Part shown: positions 48,325 to 59,550 of the stretch, one piece after another
Layout of the letters: each line of letters begins with the position of its first letter
Position numbering within the stretch: position 1 is the first letter of the stretch
Source: Trichosphaerium sp. ATCC 40318
Taxonomy: Eukaryota > Discosea > Flabellinia > Trichosidae
Direction of reading: 5' to 3'
DNA length: 64,000 nucleotides
NCBI GenBank assembly: GCA_038496445.1
Contig: JALMLS010000196.1
Coordinates: 82,040-146,039, forward strand
Notes under the pieces: model-generated
Seen by the model: only the letters and a program-made list of their open reading frames with translations
Told to the model about the DNA's origin: nothing
Database searches by the model: none
Program-made: the position numbers and the translations under genes

Positions 48325-49252
48325 CCATGTATGTATAGATATGAATTTAAATTACAGTTTAGCTACACATGATATACTAAAAACTTTGTGTATATGAGAA
48401 GTGTGCATACATATTTTTTTTGTAAAAAAAAAGCCAATTACAAACTCAAAATTGCTTACATCTATATAACTCATCACTATGGATACCTACAAATCAATTA
48501 TTGCTTGTACCATGTTTATATGGCCTAATAACATATATGTACATATATAAAGTAATTAAAAATACATTTGTAAATGCAACCTCCAAACACAACTGAATGG
48601 TAAAAATATTTCAAAATTTGCAAAAAAAAAAAGTTCACGTGTCGCTCACAGGCCATGTAGTGTACAAATATCATTTTCGATGCTGCACACCATAATAATA
48701 CATGCCTGTGCCTAACGGCACAGCCATGAAAGTAGCAAAATCTAATAAAATCGAAAAAGTAGAGGTTTAGGTAACCTTAACCCTATTTCCATGTATGTAT
48801 AGATATGAATTTAAATTACAATTTAGCTACACATGATATACTAAAAACTTTGAGTATATGAGAAATGTGCATACATATTTTTTACCAAAAAAAAAAACCA
48901 ATTACAAACTCAAAATCACTTATATCTATATAACTCATCACTATGGATACCTACAAATCAATTATTGCTTGTACCACGTTTATATGGCCTAATAACATAT
49001 ATGTACATACATAAAGTAATTAAAAATACATTTGTAAATGCAGCCTCCAAACACAACTGCATGGTAAAAATATATCAAAATTTGCAAAAAAAAAAAGTTC
49101 GCGTGTCGCTCACAGGCCATGTAATGCATGAATATCATTTTCGATGCTGCACACCATAATAATACATGCCTGTGCCCAGCGGCACAACCATAAAAGTAGC
49201 AAAATCTAATAAAATCGAAAAAGTAGAGGTTTAGGTAACCTTAACCCTAATC
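48325..49252 (+). repeat. Tandem direct duplication, period about 464 bp
   Basis: 48325-48788 and 48789-49252 are about 95 percent alike by eye, from CCATGTATGTATAGATATG to GGTAACCTTAACCCTA. They are AT-rich and noncoding. Each unit includes a block near TTCGATGCTGCACACCATAA followed by a short hairpin-like CCTGTGCC..GGCACA. Confidence 0.8.
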
Positions 49253-50146
49253 TTACCTCAATAGTAGTAAATCGTAAGCTTGTAAGGAAAAAAATACACA
49301 ATGTCAACACAACCCTAGCATAATTTTATGCACGTATTTAATGTTACATAGCATAGGATGAAGCACCATATTAATTCAGGCACGAAAATGCCTTCGGCAT
49401 TTCCGCACCTACCCGCAATGGCCCGTACGGAGCGATATTCGGTGAACGAAAATCACATAGTCTCTAACCCTAACTCATACAAAAAGAAGTTGTTTAAAAA
49501 TAAGCAATGAACGCGCATTCGAATCACTGAAAGCCATGACCATCTATGACCAAATCGTTGCTTGCATCATGTAGTCAGATTATAAGCGCATACAAAAAAG
49601 CTTTGCAGGGTGTTATAGGTGATTTTATAATGCCATTGTGTAAGCAATCCTTAGGCCAACATGATTTTGCTGCTAAAAAGTGCCAAAAAACAATAAAAAT
49701 GCAGCCGAAAACGCTATCTCATTATGAAAGATATCTATGATAATTTTGATGCCATATTTGGTTTGCAACAGCCATTTAAGGGCTAGAAACATATTTCATA
49801 TTTTCATGGGGGGCTTGAAGCCATATTTCCACTTAGCTAGAGGGCTCATTTTCATTACAACCCTAAATCCTAAAACTCTACTTTAATTGCTGTTCTTGTA
49901 ACCTAGGATTAGGGGTTACTATTGGATTCCTCATTAGGGCTAGGGTTAGGTTTACAACCCTATGTTGTATTAGGGTTAGGGTTAATATTTTGACAAGCCC
50001 TAACTTACATTAGGGTTAGGGCTGAATTCCATTTCATTTTTAGGTAATGTGCTTTTTGTGCTTGTTTGTTAGTTTTATGGTGTAGAGTCATTTTGATTGT
50101 AGCTTTAGTTTTCTTTAGGTTTCAGCTTCCTAAGTAATACTTTTGT
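49253..50146. other. Noncoding AT-rich DNA within the transposon patch
   Basis: No supported gene. A 64-codon frame at 49546 looks random. The right part (49910-50035) has interstitial telomere-like repeats, listed separately. Confidence 0.4.
49910..50035 (+). repeat. Interstitial telomere-like repeats, block 1
   Basis: Interspersed TTAGGG units, for example ATTAGGGTTAGGGTTAAT near 49970-49985 and ATTAGGGTTAGGGCTG near 50014-50029, with degenerate AGGGCTAGGGTTAGG near 49937. Both orientations appear (CCCTAACTT). Confidence 0.7.
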
Positions 50147-50210
50147 GCAGCGATCTCCAAAAATCCACAAAAAGTTCTAAAAAATTATTTTGATTTTTCG
50201 CGATTGGTTA
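50147..50210 (+). repeat. Internal partial copy of the MULE terminus
   Basis: GCAGCGATCTCCAAAAATCC followed by a run matching the outer termini at most positions through TTTTTCGCGATTG. Same orientation as the left arm at 47193. It is either the true left end of the transposase-bearing element or a nested copy. Confidence 0.8.
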
Positions 50211-50777
50211 TTCAATATTTTTCTGATTACAAGACGCGATTACACGCAAACCCTCACAAGTGGCCCATCTAGGAACTTACAAGTACGTAATTACGTGTTT
50301 AAACGTTTTTAGGCTGATAGCTACAATAACGACATTTACACCATCATATGTGCTACAATAGAACCAGTGGTAAGCGAGGACACAGTATAAATGACTAAAT
50401 TTTTTTTCTCACTACAACTTATTTTTGTAATACGTAGAACCTCCGTAACACTGGTCAGAGACACGAAAACTGGTGCGTGTACACTTAACGGCAAAAATTT
50501 TCATATTTGACAAAGTGTCAACTTTTACACCTTTTTTGGGTTTTGTTTTATTGTGCTGTTGGTAGTTTTGCGCGTAGTTAATACCACTGCGCATAGTTAG
50601 AAGTGAAAATAAACTTTTGCAGTTTTTTTTTTTTTGTTCAAAAATATGCTACTTCTTTAGCGTTTAAATGGGCTGGATAATGTTCTCACAGCATCTTGTT
50701 TAACCGCCAAAAAAAGTTTTTCCAGGTTTTCCATTTATTTAAGGCACAAACTTACGTTACTTATGTTTATTTAGCGT

Positions 50778-53160
50778 TTACAAAATAAAGTCATCACCAT
50801 ACTTATTGGATGGCTCAGAGGTACGTTTTTTATCTCTTTTGCGTAATCTTCGCTTGAAAGTCGGTTCACCTTTTTCATTCCAGCCTTCAATCTCATCACC
50901 ATAGAATTCTGCGTGTTGTAAACGCTCAAAATTAGTCTAAACAAATTAATTAATTTAGATTTCTTGACGTTTGATAGTACTTGTTGGTTTTTGGCATCAA
51001 GAGTCTCTATTTCATGCTGCATCAATACCGCTGGTGTACTTTCAGGTACATGTTCATCAATGGCTGTGTTTAACTCCATGAAGTCACTGACAGTGTCTAT
51101 GTTAGGTGTAGTACTTGCATCATCAAGCTTTTGGCTAGGTACAACTCTTGTTTCTGTATTTGTAGTACTTTCAGTTGACTCCTCTTCAATTTGTCGTAAC
51201 TCAAGAGTGAAGGCTGTTGTATCTACTTCAATAGGTTGACGTTTGCGCTTGCGCTTGGCTTTACGTGGGGTACGTTGTTTAGGTTTTTGAACAATGTACA
51301 TTTGTTCTTTTGTTTTGCCTACAAAAATGCTTAAACTTATTTGTTGTCAATACTTTTTGTACTTACCAACCATAGATTGTCTTATGCGTGAGAGGCCACG
51401 CATTGAAATGATGTCATCTTTAGCGATTGAAACAGCAAAAATGTGTTTACAAGGCTTTCCGTACAAATGATATTGGTGACAGGAACAGTATGATTTGTGC
51501 ACGCTCTCACCACTTGTAACATCGTACGTATGATTGGGTATACTTTGTGATTTTACAACATAAAATATTGGTTTGTTGTTTATGTCCAAGATAGGTCGCA
51601 CGTTCCCTCTCTATACATTTGTAAGCGTAAACTACAAACAAAAAGGATTAAGTACACACCACTTCAGATATTTCTTTTCCCAATACCAAACTTCTCCTTG
51701 TATCTGTCTCTTCTTTTGATAACCTCGGAGGAACTTTAGATAAGTATCCAAGTTTCCAACCTTCACTTAGGAGCATATAGCTTGCTTTAAGTGCTAAGGT
51801 TGATACAGCATCACAAGACTTCTTCATTTCTGATACAAGACGTTAGCAAAAGACTTTTGTACTTTGTTTCCATGGTACGTACTATAAATGATTGCTTTTT
51901 GCTTGAAAACAGTTTCTGTCTTATTGTTAGTGTTCCACAACCCCATGCGGGTTTTGTGAATACTTCCACAATCAGACCAAAGATCTCTCCAAAATGGAGT
52001 AAACCAATACGTATTGAAGTATTTTACTAATTTTTGCACTAAATAGAATAAATATATGCTTTCAAGTAAGTTTGGTACCTTTTTTTTCATCGCCGATGAT
52101 CTCCCTCAAAAAACTTGGAAAACTAGCAACCATTGTATTGAATACAGATACAGTTCTACACCGCTCTGTACGTATTAATGCGTCCAAAATGCGTCGTCTA
52201 TCAAAAGCATAAACAAGATGCAATAAAACGGTACTTTGGTGTTTATCGTATTTTCTGGAAGTTAGGCATCGATTTAGGTATGTTTTTGGCAATTATGCGT
52301 GTAAAATTGTTGTGATAGTGCCACTGGCACAACACGACTTTCCATTTTATAGATATCGCTGCTGAGATGGTGGTTTCACATCTGTCGCACATCACTGTTG
52401 GAGTATAAGGTTTGTTGTATTTTTCTTCCATTTTTGCTTTTATAACACCAAAAATAGTTGACGCATTTATTAGATTGTGGGCACTGCAAATAGCAAATAG
52501 AGGTACAAAGCCCCTACCATCTATTGGATGCTATACAGTGACAGCGCACAATGGAAAGCTACAGAGAAGTGAGCGTTTAGAGGTACATAAAAAAAAAATA
52601 AAAAAAAATAAATTGAATTTAAATATTACCGGTGTTTGTTGCTTTTGTACTCCTCGTCCCATCCTATCAGATCTCTACCATATTTATCTAGCATATCCAT
52701 CCAGTTGGTGTCATTGATTCCATCTTCTTCTGTCACACCAAGCAAGAATGCCCAATTTTTGTCTCCGGCTTTAGGGAAGTCAGTTGTGTGTTGTGGATAC
52801 ACTACATATGGATGTAGAGTTGGAGACAACAACACTTCTGATATCTCTTCAGCTACAGTGTCAGGCAGTCTAAAAAGAAATGAGTTGATGAAGGTAAGTA
52901 AACAAAAACGACAAACAAAAAATAGTTTGTACTTGTACTCAGATCATGCTCTAGTTCGCCATGCATGCATCCATTTAGTGATAACACATAGGTCAGGATT
53001 CCATGTTGTTGGTACTTTTAGTTTAGTTATAAGCTTTGGTACCATGACACAATGTATATACGTTGGTTTGATAGCTCCATAATAATTATCTTTGAAAGCA
53101 TCCAGTTCTTTAGCATGTTTGCGTATCAGTGGTAAAATGAAAACGGGATTTTGGATATAA
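50778..53160 (-). CDS. MULE transposase with SWIM zinc finger
   Basis: Minus-strand exons give LPDTVAEEISEVLLSPTLHP, WMDMLDKYGRDLIGWDEE, then the DDE-type core HPIDGRGFVPLFAICSAHNL, VMCDRCETTISAAISI with VVLCQWHYHNN (second catalytic Asp and the CxWH box of Mutator/FAR1 enzymes), YWFTPFWRDLWSDCGSIHKT with NNKTET (third acidic site region), SEMKKSCDAVSTLALKASYM and the SWIM finger SYCSCHQYHLYGKPCKHIFA (CxC...CxH). The tail is basic (KRKRKRQPIEV) and ends KYGDDFIL. Several short introns are needed. The core is open enough that it may have been active recently, although a few junctions are unsettled. The N-terminus upstream of 53160 is unresolved; the right-arm ORF (54136-54642), on the same strand upstream, may encode it. 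Confidence 0.8.
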
Positions 53161-54132
53161 ATCCCACTAAATTCCTTTGTTTTAGGGATTTTTAAGGTAA
53201 TTTGTGAAGAATTCTTATTTTTATTTTTTTTTATGGCAGGATTTTTGATAGAATTACCATAATATTCCCTTAAATATGGAATTTTCAGAATTATTGTACA
53301 AAATCCACCAAATAATGTACTAATTTAGTTAGGGTTAGGGTTAGGGCTAGGGTTGAGGTTTATGAAAGTAGTTTTATATTTGCAAAAAACCATCAACACC
53401 TTAGGTACATAGGTTTTTCTAGCGAACAATATCCACATGCTATTATTAAAGGTGAAAAAACCAATGGTACAGGTTAAAGTGCGTTAATCCAAAAAGTAAC
53501 AGAGAACGCATTTTAGGTGGTTTGGAAAATCACTTAAACATAAATATCTCTTACTTATCTGTTTTAGGATGATTAAAGCATTGCAACAGCCTTATTACAC
53601 CATTAAAGAATGTATTTAAAGCATTAACTCCAAGTACGTTGTTTTTAAAGCTTATTTCCACTTAATTTATCAAAAAACCCTACGCGTTCTTAATTTAGCG
53701 TTTACAAATGCATTAATTATTGTTCAGGCTCTCAAAACCAAATGCGATCAAATTACTTCTTTCATTTATGAAGACACAATGTATTTAACTTGTACATATT
53801 ATTTAGGATGTTTGTATTTTGTAATGATCAATAAATAAAATGACTTTGCATTAAATCTGAACCAAAGTATCAGATAATATTTTGTGTAATTTATAAAGTA
53901 TTTTTTATTGAAATCTACAAAAAATACATTAAGAAATGCTATAAAGAATACATAGAGAATTCTATATAAAATACATACGCAATTCCAAAAGTAATACTCT
54001 AAGAATTCTATGAGTAATACTTACGGAATTTCATATAAATTCAATGGGAATTAAGGAAGAGTTTTTCCGTCTACTTTTCCCATAGGAAAACAGGGTGGAT
54101 TACTTAAAAATTCCCATTTCTATTTTACTACT
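53161..54132. other. AT-rich noncoding DNA between transposase and right arm
   Basis: No supported gene. It contains the second telomere-like block and repeated AATACAT/AATTC motifs around 53890-54040. If the transposase N-terminal exon is in the right arm, this stretch would be a long intron. Confidence 0.4.
53325..53365 (+). repeat. Interstitial telomere-like repeats, block 2
   Basis: TTAGTTAGGGTTAGGGTTAG followed by GGCTAGGGTTGAGG: about five TTAGGG-like units in a row. Confidence 0.75.
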
Positions 54133-54747
54133 GATCTAGGCATTGTTAACATTAACTCTTGTAGCATGTTGTATAAAATAAAGTACCTGAAAATAAAAGA
54201 ACTTTTTATCCACAGTTTTACGCGCGGAAAACTCTGGTGTGTGAGTTCCATAGGAATTGATGTGAGCTAACTCTGGATTGTCTGAAGTAACATAGATGTG
54301 TCGTTCTACAGTGCATTTCGAGTTTTTTGGACAACTTGAGCATTTTCCTTTTTCATTGACGATTTTTACACAAGTGTTAAGAGGTTTGATGCAATGGTAA
54401 TACTTTAATGCACCCAAACCATTGTATGATAAGTTTCTAAAGTCAGGCCCTCCCAACGCTTTGGTTTGTTTGAAGTACCTTCCACAACGCATCAAAGGTT
54501 GAGTACCAATCTTTACAATGTTGTGTCGGATAGTATCTGGTGCAACAAGTTGCAGATACATTGGAAGGTTTTTTAACAAACACTGGCGTGATAAACCGGG
54601 CTTTTCTCTTGCCCAACGTGACATGTGGCTGAGTTGGACCAATGAGAGAATTTTGGCGGTAAGTTAACTTTATTAAACTTAATTTCACAATCGCGAAAAA
54701 TCAAAATAATTTTTCAGAATTTTTTGTGGATTTTTGGAGATCCCTGC
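54133..54747 (-). repeat. Right long terminal inverted repeat
   Basis: Inverted copy of 47193-47807, ending GGATTTTTGGAGATCCCTGC at 54747. Confidence 0.9.
54136..54642 (-). CDS. Terminal-repeat ORF, right copy (possible transposase N-terminal exon)
   Basis: 168 codons, the same as 47298-47804 apart from two residues. It has the CSSCPKNSKC cluster and HIYVTSDNPELAHINSYGTH. It lies upstream of, and on the same strand as, the transposase, and a GTACTT donor follows KKFFYFQ, so it may be spliced to the transposase exons about 1 kb away. Not proven. Confidence 0.45.
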   Translation of the reverse strand: MVQLSHMSRWAREKPGLSRQCLLKNLPMYLQLVAPDTIRHNIVKIGTQPLMRCGRYFKQTKALGGPDFRNLSYNGLGALKYYHCIKPLNTCVKIVNEKGKCSSCPKNSKCTVERHIYVTSDNPELAHINSYGTHTPEFSARKTVDKKFFYFQVLYFIQHATRVNVNNA

Positions 54748-55336
54748 AAATACCTTGTTTAGGACTCCTGCCGATAACAGTATTGAAGGAAGAGCGTGAA
54801 AGAGTTTCGAATAATCTAGCCATTGTCGTTTAAAGAAGTGCGAAGCTCGGAAAGATAGAATTGTTACTAAAAAAGGCGGAAAACTGGCCTGTTGAAACTA
54901 CACTGTTTTGGAATTTAGCAAAACATAACACCTTTTAATAAACATCAAAATGACTTTAGAAGCATTTCCGGAGCGAACGGTTCAAAAATGACAAAAAAGG
55001 AAAGTGCGCGTACAAACTGACAGACTTTGTGGCTATTTTAAAATAATGCTCAAAACCAGATCAAGCACTTCTTTTATAACTTTAAATATGGTGATACAGC
55101 GCCTCAAGGCTAAGAAAAGCCAAACTGCGTGCAACATGAGAAAAATAATAGACATCAGAAAAAACTTCTTTATTTTATACTGTCCTTTGTGACATTACAA
55201 TACGCGATAAAGATTGATGCCCAGTACTGTAAAGAGCAAATAGGGGAAAATAGACAGAAAAACAGACAGAAAACCGCGAGTTTTCAACAGTAGGGAGAAA
55301 CTAACAAACCAATTAAAAATATCTTAGAAACGCATC
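54748..55336. other. Intergenic stretch, no gene seen
   Basis: 589 bp between the element and a small ORF. A 62-codon frame at 55004 is Lys/Thr-rich and looks like chance. No RNA gene recognised. Confidence 0.4.
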
Positions 55337-55621
55337 ATGTCAACCATTATTAAATCGATCGGCAACTTTACCAAACGCTCATACAACCGACTATTGCGAC
55401 GATCAACGAAGAAATCGACCAATGTCAAGATTGTACAAGAACGAGTATCTGTTGTTACGTTCGAGAAGCGCATACAGTTCATCCCAACGTACGAGGAACA
55501 AAACAACCTTATGACGAGCGCCACATTGGTCGAACACGTTGAAACCGAATGCCATTTGTCTCCTATGCAACCTATATACTTTGGAGCACCTCTAAAACTA
55601 CCGTTGGCGCCTAGAGCTTGA
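55337..55621 (+). CDS. Small intronless orphan protein
   Basis: 94 codons: MSTIIKSIGNFTKRSYNRLL, basic RRSTKKSTNVK, then VSVVTFEKRIQFIPTYEEQN and ETECHLSPMQPIYFGAPLKL. A basic N-terminal helix with a less charged remainder recalls the layout of the orphan in the inverted repeat (14275/15509), without convincing alignment. No family recognised. The frame is clean and preceded by an A-rich leader. Confidence 0.45.
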   Translation: MSTIIKSIGNFTKRSYNRLLRRSTKKSTNVKIVQERVSVVTFEKRIQFIPTYEEQNNLMTSATLVEHVETECHLSPMQPIYFGAPLKLPLAPRA

Positions 55622-56592
55622 TTAATTAACACTACCGAAACTCGACTGGAAACAAAAAAAAAAACAAGTGTAAAAACAGTAAACTAAATGTACAACAGTA
55701 AACAGTGTAACCCTAAACTCTTTCAGTTGTTTGTTTTTTGCAAGTTTGCAACAAGAATACTTACCGGTGATTTGAGAACAGCAACGAGCACAGAAAGCGT
55801 CCATATCGCGTACAGAGTGTTTACACAAAGTGTAGAATAGTTAGTTTAGTGGTTCATCCGATTCCGCTTTGTGGGCCAAAATAACACTAAAAAGGTTACA
55901 AGTACGCTCTGAAATGCGATATGAACGCTATTAGAGTTATACTAGCTAATAAAAAACACTTACCGTTACGATCACGTTTTTTCGCCCAAAACTAGAACAA
56001 AAACTGATCAAAGCGACATTGGCGCAATATTACACATACATGGGTTAATTGGGGTAAATATTAACGTATTAACTAAGAGCGTTAAAAAATATTCCTGCTG
56101 TAAAAGTGCCGGTGCGGTTGGCAGCACCACAATTATGCTCGTGCCATAGATTTGGAGAATAATATAAATAAATACTGTAGTGGTTATCGTACACTGCCTT
56201 CTCACTTGTATTACGCGCGTAACCAACAGCTCTTAAAACTGAGCCGCCTAGCACTAAAATCTGCGAACTTTAAGTCGTTGTCTACAATAATTTTAAGTAA
56301 CTACCTTGGTGAACGCATTCGCGCTTGGAAATCATCAGTTTAATGATTCAATAACAAAATGTTTGATTTGAGAACAAAGAAAGTGGCTCGAGCTCGACTA
56401 CGTATTCTTTTTGTGAAGTAACCAGGCCATTGTAAAAAAAAAATACTTTAATCTATGTACAAGCACAACCAACTACGTGTGAAAGACTGAGAAAGGTTGT
56501 TTTCATCCAAAAAGCTTCCTGTAACCTTTCCGTCTCTTTTACCACTTTGAGGTCAGTTGTGTTTTTGTTCGTGTTTCGTTATCCGATAACTC
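55622..56592. other. Unresolved stretch with conflicting small frames
   Basis: Minus-strand frames MCKHSVRDMDAFCARCCSQI (55828, Cys/His pairs, followed by a GTAAGT donor) and MLGGSVLRAVGYARNTSEKA (56254), and a plus-strand frame ending LGERIRAWKSSV (56152-56343), overlap. None gives a recognisable protein. A small Zn-binding gene on the minus strand near 55750-55950 is possible. Confidence 0.3.
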
Positions 56593-59091
56593 TTATAAAT
56601 TCGGATTTGGGTTACTTCTACGTCTGCGATACTTTCCATTAGTGCGGCCATGGTTGTCTCTACAAAATTATAAAATCAGATAAACTTGACTGTACCATCT
56701 TAAACACCCTTTGCAGTGACGTACCTTGGTACAGAAGGTGGAGGACGTGTTCTAGAGTCAGAATTACGCCAAGTGTAAGGATCAGGCCAATTAGCACTAC
56801 TCGTTCTATTATGAGGCAAAGTAGGCGATTGAGAGGCATCGTTTGGGTTTGCAGACATTCTGTTCAATGGCGCTGCACGAGGGCGAATCTCAGAACGTTG
56901 TTCTGAACTACGTGGTGAAGTACTCATAGTGTTGTTGTTGTTTGTGTTTGAATTACGACCAGGTTGGTTATTTACTCGGTTAGTGATATGCGCATTATTA
57001 ACAGCTCCGTTAGGCACCTCTCCTTGGCGTATATTATTACGACGAGGCTGAGTAGTATCAACACGGTTCCCACGATTATTATTTTGAATATTAGAAGGAG
57101 CTTGATGATAGTCACGCTAAAGAAATTCAGTTAGAAGATGAACAAGGAAAATTAAAAAGTAAGGTGAGTTTTTTTTTAAGGGGTGACGACTACGTACGTT
57201 TCCATGTCTTTGGGTAGCAACAGGAACCCATGCACCTGACGGAGCTACATTGTAAGGGTGAGGTACATTCTCGAAAGCACGCCATGGATGCCATGTACGT
57301 TGCTCTACCAGCACGCTCAGCACAATTTTTTTTGAAAGAAAAACGACCTACCTGAGGAACCATTCATTGGAGAATTAGCAGGCCTACGTGGCGACGAAGG
57401 TGAGAACTGGTCTTGGTTTCCATCGTGCACGAATTGTGTTTGGTAGCGCATAGGTACTAGCGTCATTGATGGGTGAACAGGTGTAATAGGACGTGTTGTA
57501 TAATACGGTAGGGTATTGGTGTACCCTGCGTAGTTATAGTGTACGCCACTATGAACAAACGAATTGTCGTCTGTAGCTGGCATTCTCGCGTGGTATCTAG
57601 GTGGAGGCAAGAATGAGCCAGCTGTGTGCAAAAGTTAGTGCTTTACACGAAACTCAATTATGGGCTTACGAGGGTTCTGAGGAGGGGAACGATAGTGCCG
57701 GCGTCTGGGATCTATCATTGGGCAATAGAGCTTGGTAGAAGGTAAGTATAGGTTGAGGTTTGGTCTTGTATTCAACTACAACGCACTGGTGGTGTTCGCG
57801 ATTGTTCAAATGAGGTTGGTGGGCGTGATATTTGCGGCATAAAGTCGTGAAGGAACGGATTCCTTCCATGGAATACGTCTTCTTGCCACATTTCTGAAGG
57901 TCCTAAAAACAACATAGTATTAGAGTAGTCCCTTGTTGTTGCGTTTTAAGCAACATACCACGCAGTGAAAGTCCTGAACTGCTACTGGAAAGAGGGTGAT
58001 CTGAAGGTTCGTTGTTAGGCTCAGTATTAGGGTAACCAGAACGCAAACCGAGTTCGCCCCAAGCGCTAATAAAAATAAGCTTTTTTTGTAATTTCTCCTT
58101 TTTTTGTAGTGTACTCTAATATAGACCTATGCTCTTCTGGTTGCTCCGTATTACCTCTTTCGAAGTTTGCTTGATCATCACGGCACTTTACAAGAATATA
58201 AGAGATTGATTTGAAAAATCAAAAAAAAACAGAAATTACAAGTTCAGAAGAGTGATGAAGACTTTTAACTACCGTGATTTACCTTTTTAACTTGCTCTTT
58301 AGTCATTCTGGCTCTATAGAGCGAGAAACAGTCCTTGCACAAGTAATTATGACGTTCAGTTCCTTCACCTTGTTTACAATTCCATAAACAAGATTGATCA
58401 GTCTCAACACGTTCCTAAAATCACAGTTAGTATCTAGTAATAGATATTGCTTATGATCTAACCAAAAACAGACAAAATCAAAAAAAAAAAAATAAATAGA
58501 ATAAAAAAGCCTTCAGTACCTTTGTAGCTAAAACCTGACATAGAGCTAGATTCTTACGTAGTGGTATACATGGAGAGAAGTCCTCACTTTAAAAAAGGAA
58601 GAGTTTAGTATTGGCGTTATTGCGTTTCTTTAAAAAACTATATCTTACCGGCATATCGGACACTGCCAAGATAAAACGCCCATGATACACTTTATGCAAA
58701 ATGAATGACCACATCGTAGGCTAGTTGGGAACCCTAAAGTGTTAGGTTAATCGTTGAGATTTTAAAACCCCGCTCGAGTTAAGGACGAAGCGTAAAGCAA
58801 TGTGTACAAGCCGTATTGGTAATTCAGAAAAGCGAAATTTTAAAAATGTAACGCAATTGTACCATTACGCCCTAGTGTGTCCAAGCATATCGAGCAGGTG
58901 GGATGCGAGGCTTTTTCTTCCTGTAGGCGCGTTTCGTCATTACTTTCCACAGAGCATGCACAAGAACGCGTAGGAGTAGCCAGCTTAGTACCTAAGAGCC
59001 TATGTAAATAATCGTCTTAACACTTATTAAAATTACGTGGTTTGAGCGCCACCAACGGCTCAACGACTACTTTAGCTGTCTTATTGCTCAT
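56593..59091 (-). CDS. RING-finger protein (putative E3 ubiquitin ligase) with long disordered tail
   Basis: Start 59091 (MSNKTAKVVVEPLVALKP); a 46-nt intron joins to SCACSVESNDETRLQEEKAS, then the RING: TCSICLDTLGR, intron, LRCGHSFCIKCIMGVLSWQC PIC, i.e. C3HC4 spacing. Exons after it give PCIPLRKNLALCQVLATK and a second Cys-rich patch (DQSCLWNCKQGEGTERHNYL CKDCFSLYRA). From about 58050 on the protein is Pro/Ser/Asn/Gln-rich and Tyr/His-containing (SSSSSGLSLRG, PQISRPPTSFEQSRTPP, NNNTMSTSPRSSEQRSEIRP), ending RRRRSNPNPNL at 56593. The RING would recruit an E2 enzyme. Substrates unknown. Similar proteins with a RING near the N-terminus and a disordered tail are common; no closer identity. About 10 introns. 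Confidence 0.82.
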
Positions 59092-59262
59092 GAAATAATT
59101 CTGTGGCCAACCAATGAGCTTCCGCCAATACTCGACCCATTTCCTACTAGACTTAACAGCATAAAAAAACCCGACTTATTTTAAGGCAAAAATCCATAAC
59201 TGCCTTTTTAGAGTGCACCGGTTCAATAACAAGCAAACTGTAGAAACACAGTTTATAAAAAC

Positions 59263-59544
59263 GTGCCGTGCTTTGAAAAAATCAAGAAAGAGCCGAGTTC
59301 AACAGCAAGTCAAGACACCCTTTTCTTAGTTTTCCATAACGCAATACTGTGTTCGAACTTTCCACAACAAGTTGAGTTTACGTTTCATTTCGCTTATAAA
59401 ATGAGCAGTTTCAACACGTGGGGAAAAAGGGGTAGAGAATTTGAACGAATAGAAATGTATACCGCCTTATTTAGTATTGCACCTCAAGGCTTTGTAACGA
59501 TCAGTGAGACATATGAAAACATTTTATTAATAAGGAGCCAGTAG
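59263..59544 (+). CDS. Small intronless orphan protein
   Basis: 93 codons, MPCFEKIKKEPSSTASQDTL, then VEFTFHFAYKMSSFNTWGKR and ISETYENILLIRSQ. It is divergent from the RING gene (172 bp between starts) and convergent with the transporter gene, whose stop is 7 bp away. No family recognised. Confidence 0.4.
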   Translation: MPCFEKIKKEPSSTASQDTLFLVFHNAILCSNFPQQVEFTFHFAYKMSSFNTWGKRGREFERIEMYTALFSIAPQGFVTISETYENILLIRSQ

Positions 59545-59550
59545 ATTACA

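Larger units (their letters stand above)
47193..54747. mobile_element. Mutator-like element (MULE) patch with long terminal inverted repeats
   Basis: The ends 47193-47807 and 54133-54747 are inverted copies of about 615 bp, nearly identical, beginning GCAGGGATCTCCAAAAATCC. Between them is a MULE transposase on the minus strand, AT-rich noncoding DNA, a 464-bp tandem duplication and telomere-like repeats. A third, partial copy of the terminus (50147-50210) lies inside in the same orientation as the left end. The element could thus be 50147-54747, with the left arm belonging to a second, deleted copy. Flanks of the 50147-54747 version are AATACTTTTGT and AATACCTTGT, a possible degenerate target duplication; flanks of the full version do not match. 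Composition differs from the surrounding genes. Confidence 0.8.

Noticed and set aside
48325-49252. Possible CRISPR-like or satellite array
   Set aside because: Only two long units, no short spacers; it is a simple tandem duplication in a eukaryotic patch.
55004-55192. 62-codon frame after the transposon
   Set aside because: Short, Lys/Thr-rich, no splice or start context; no better than chance.
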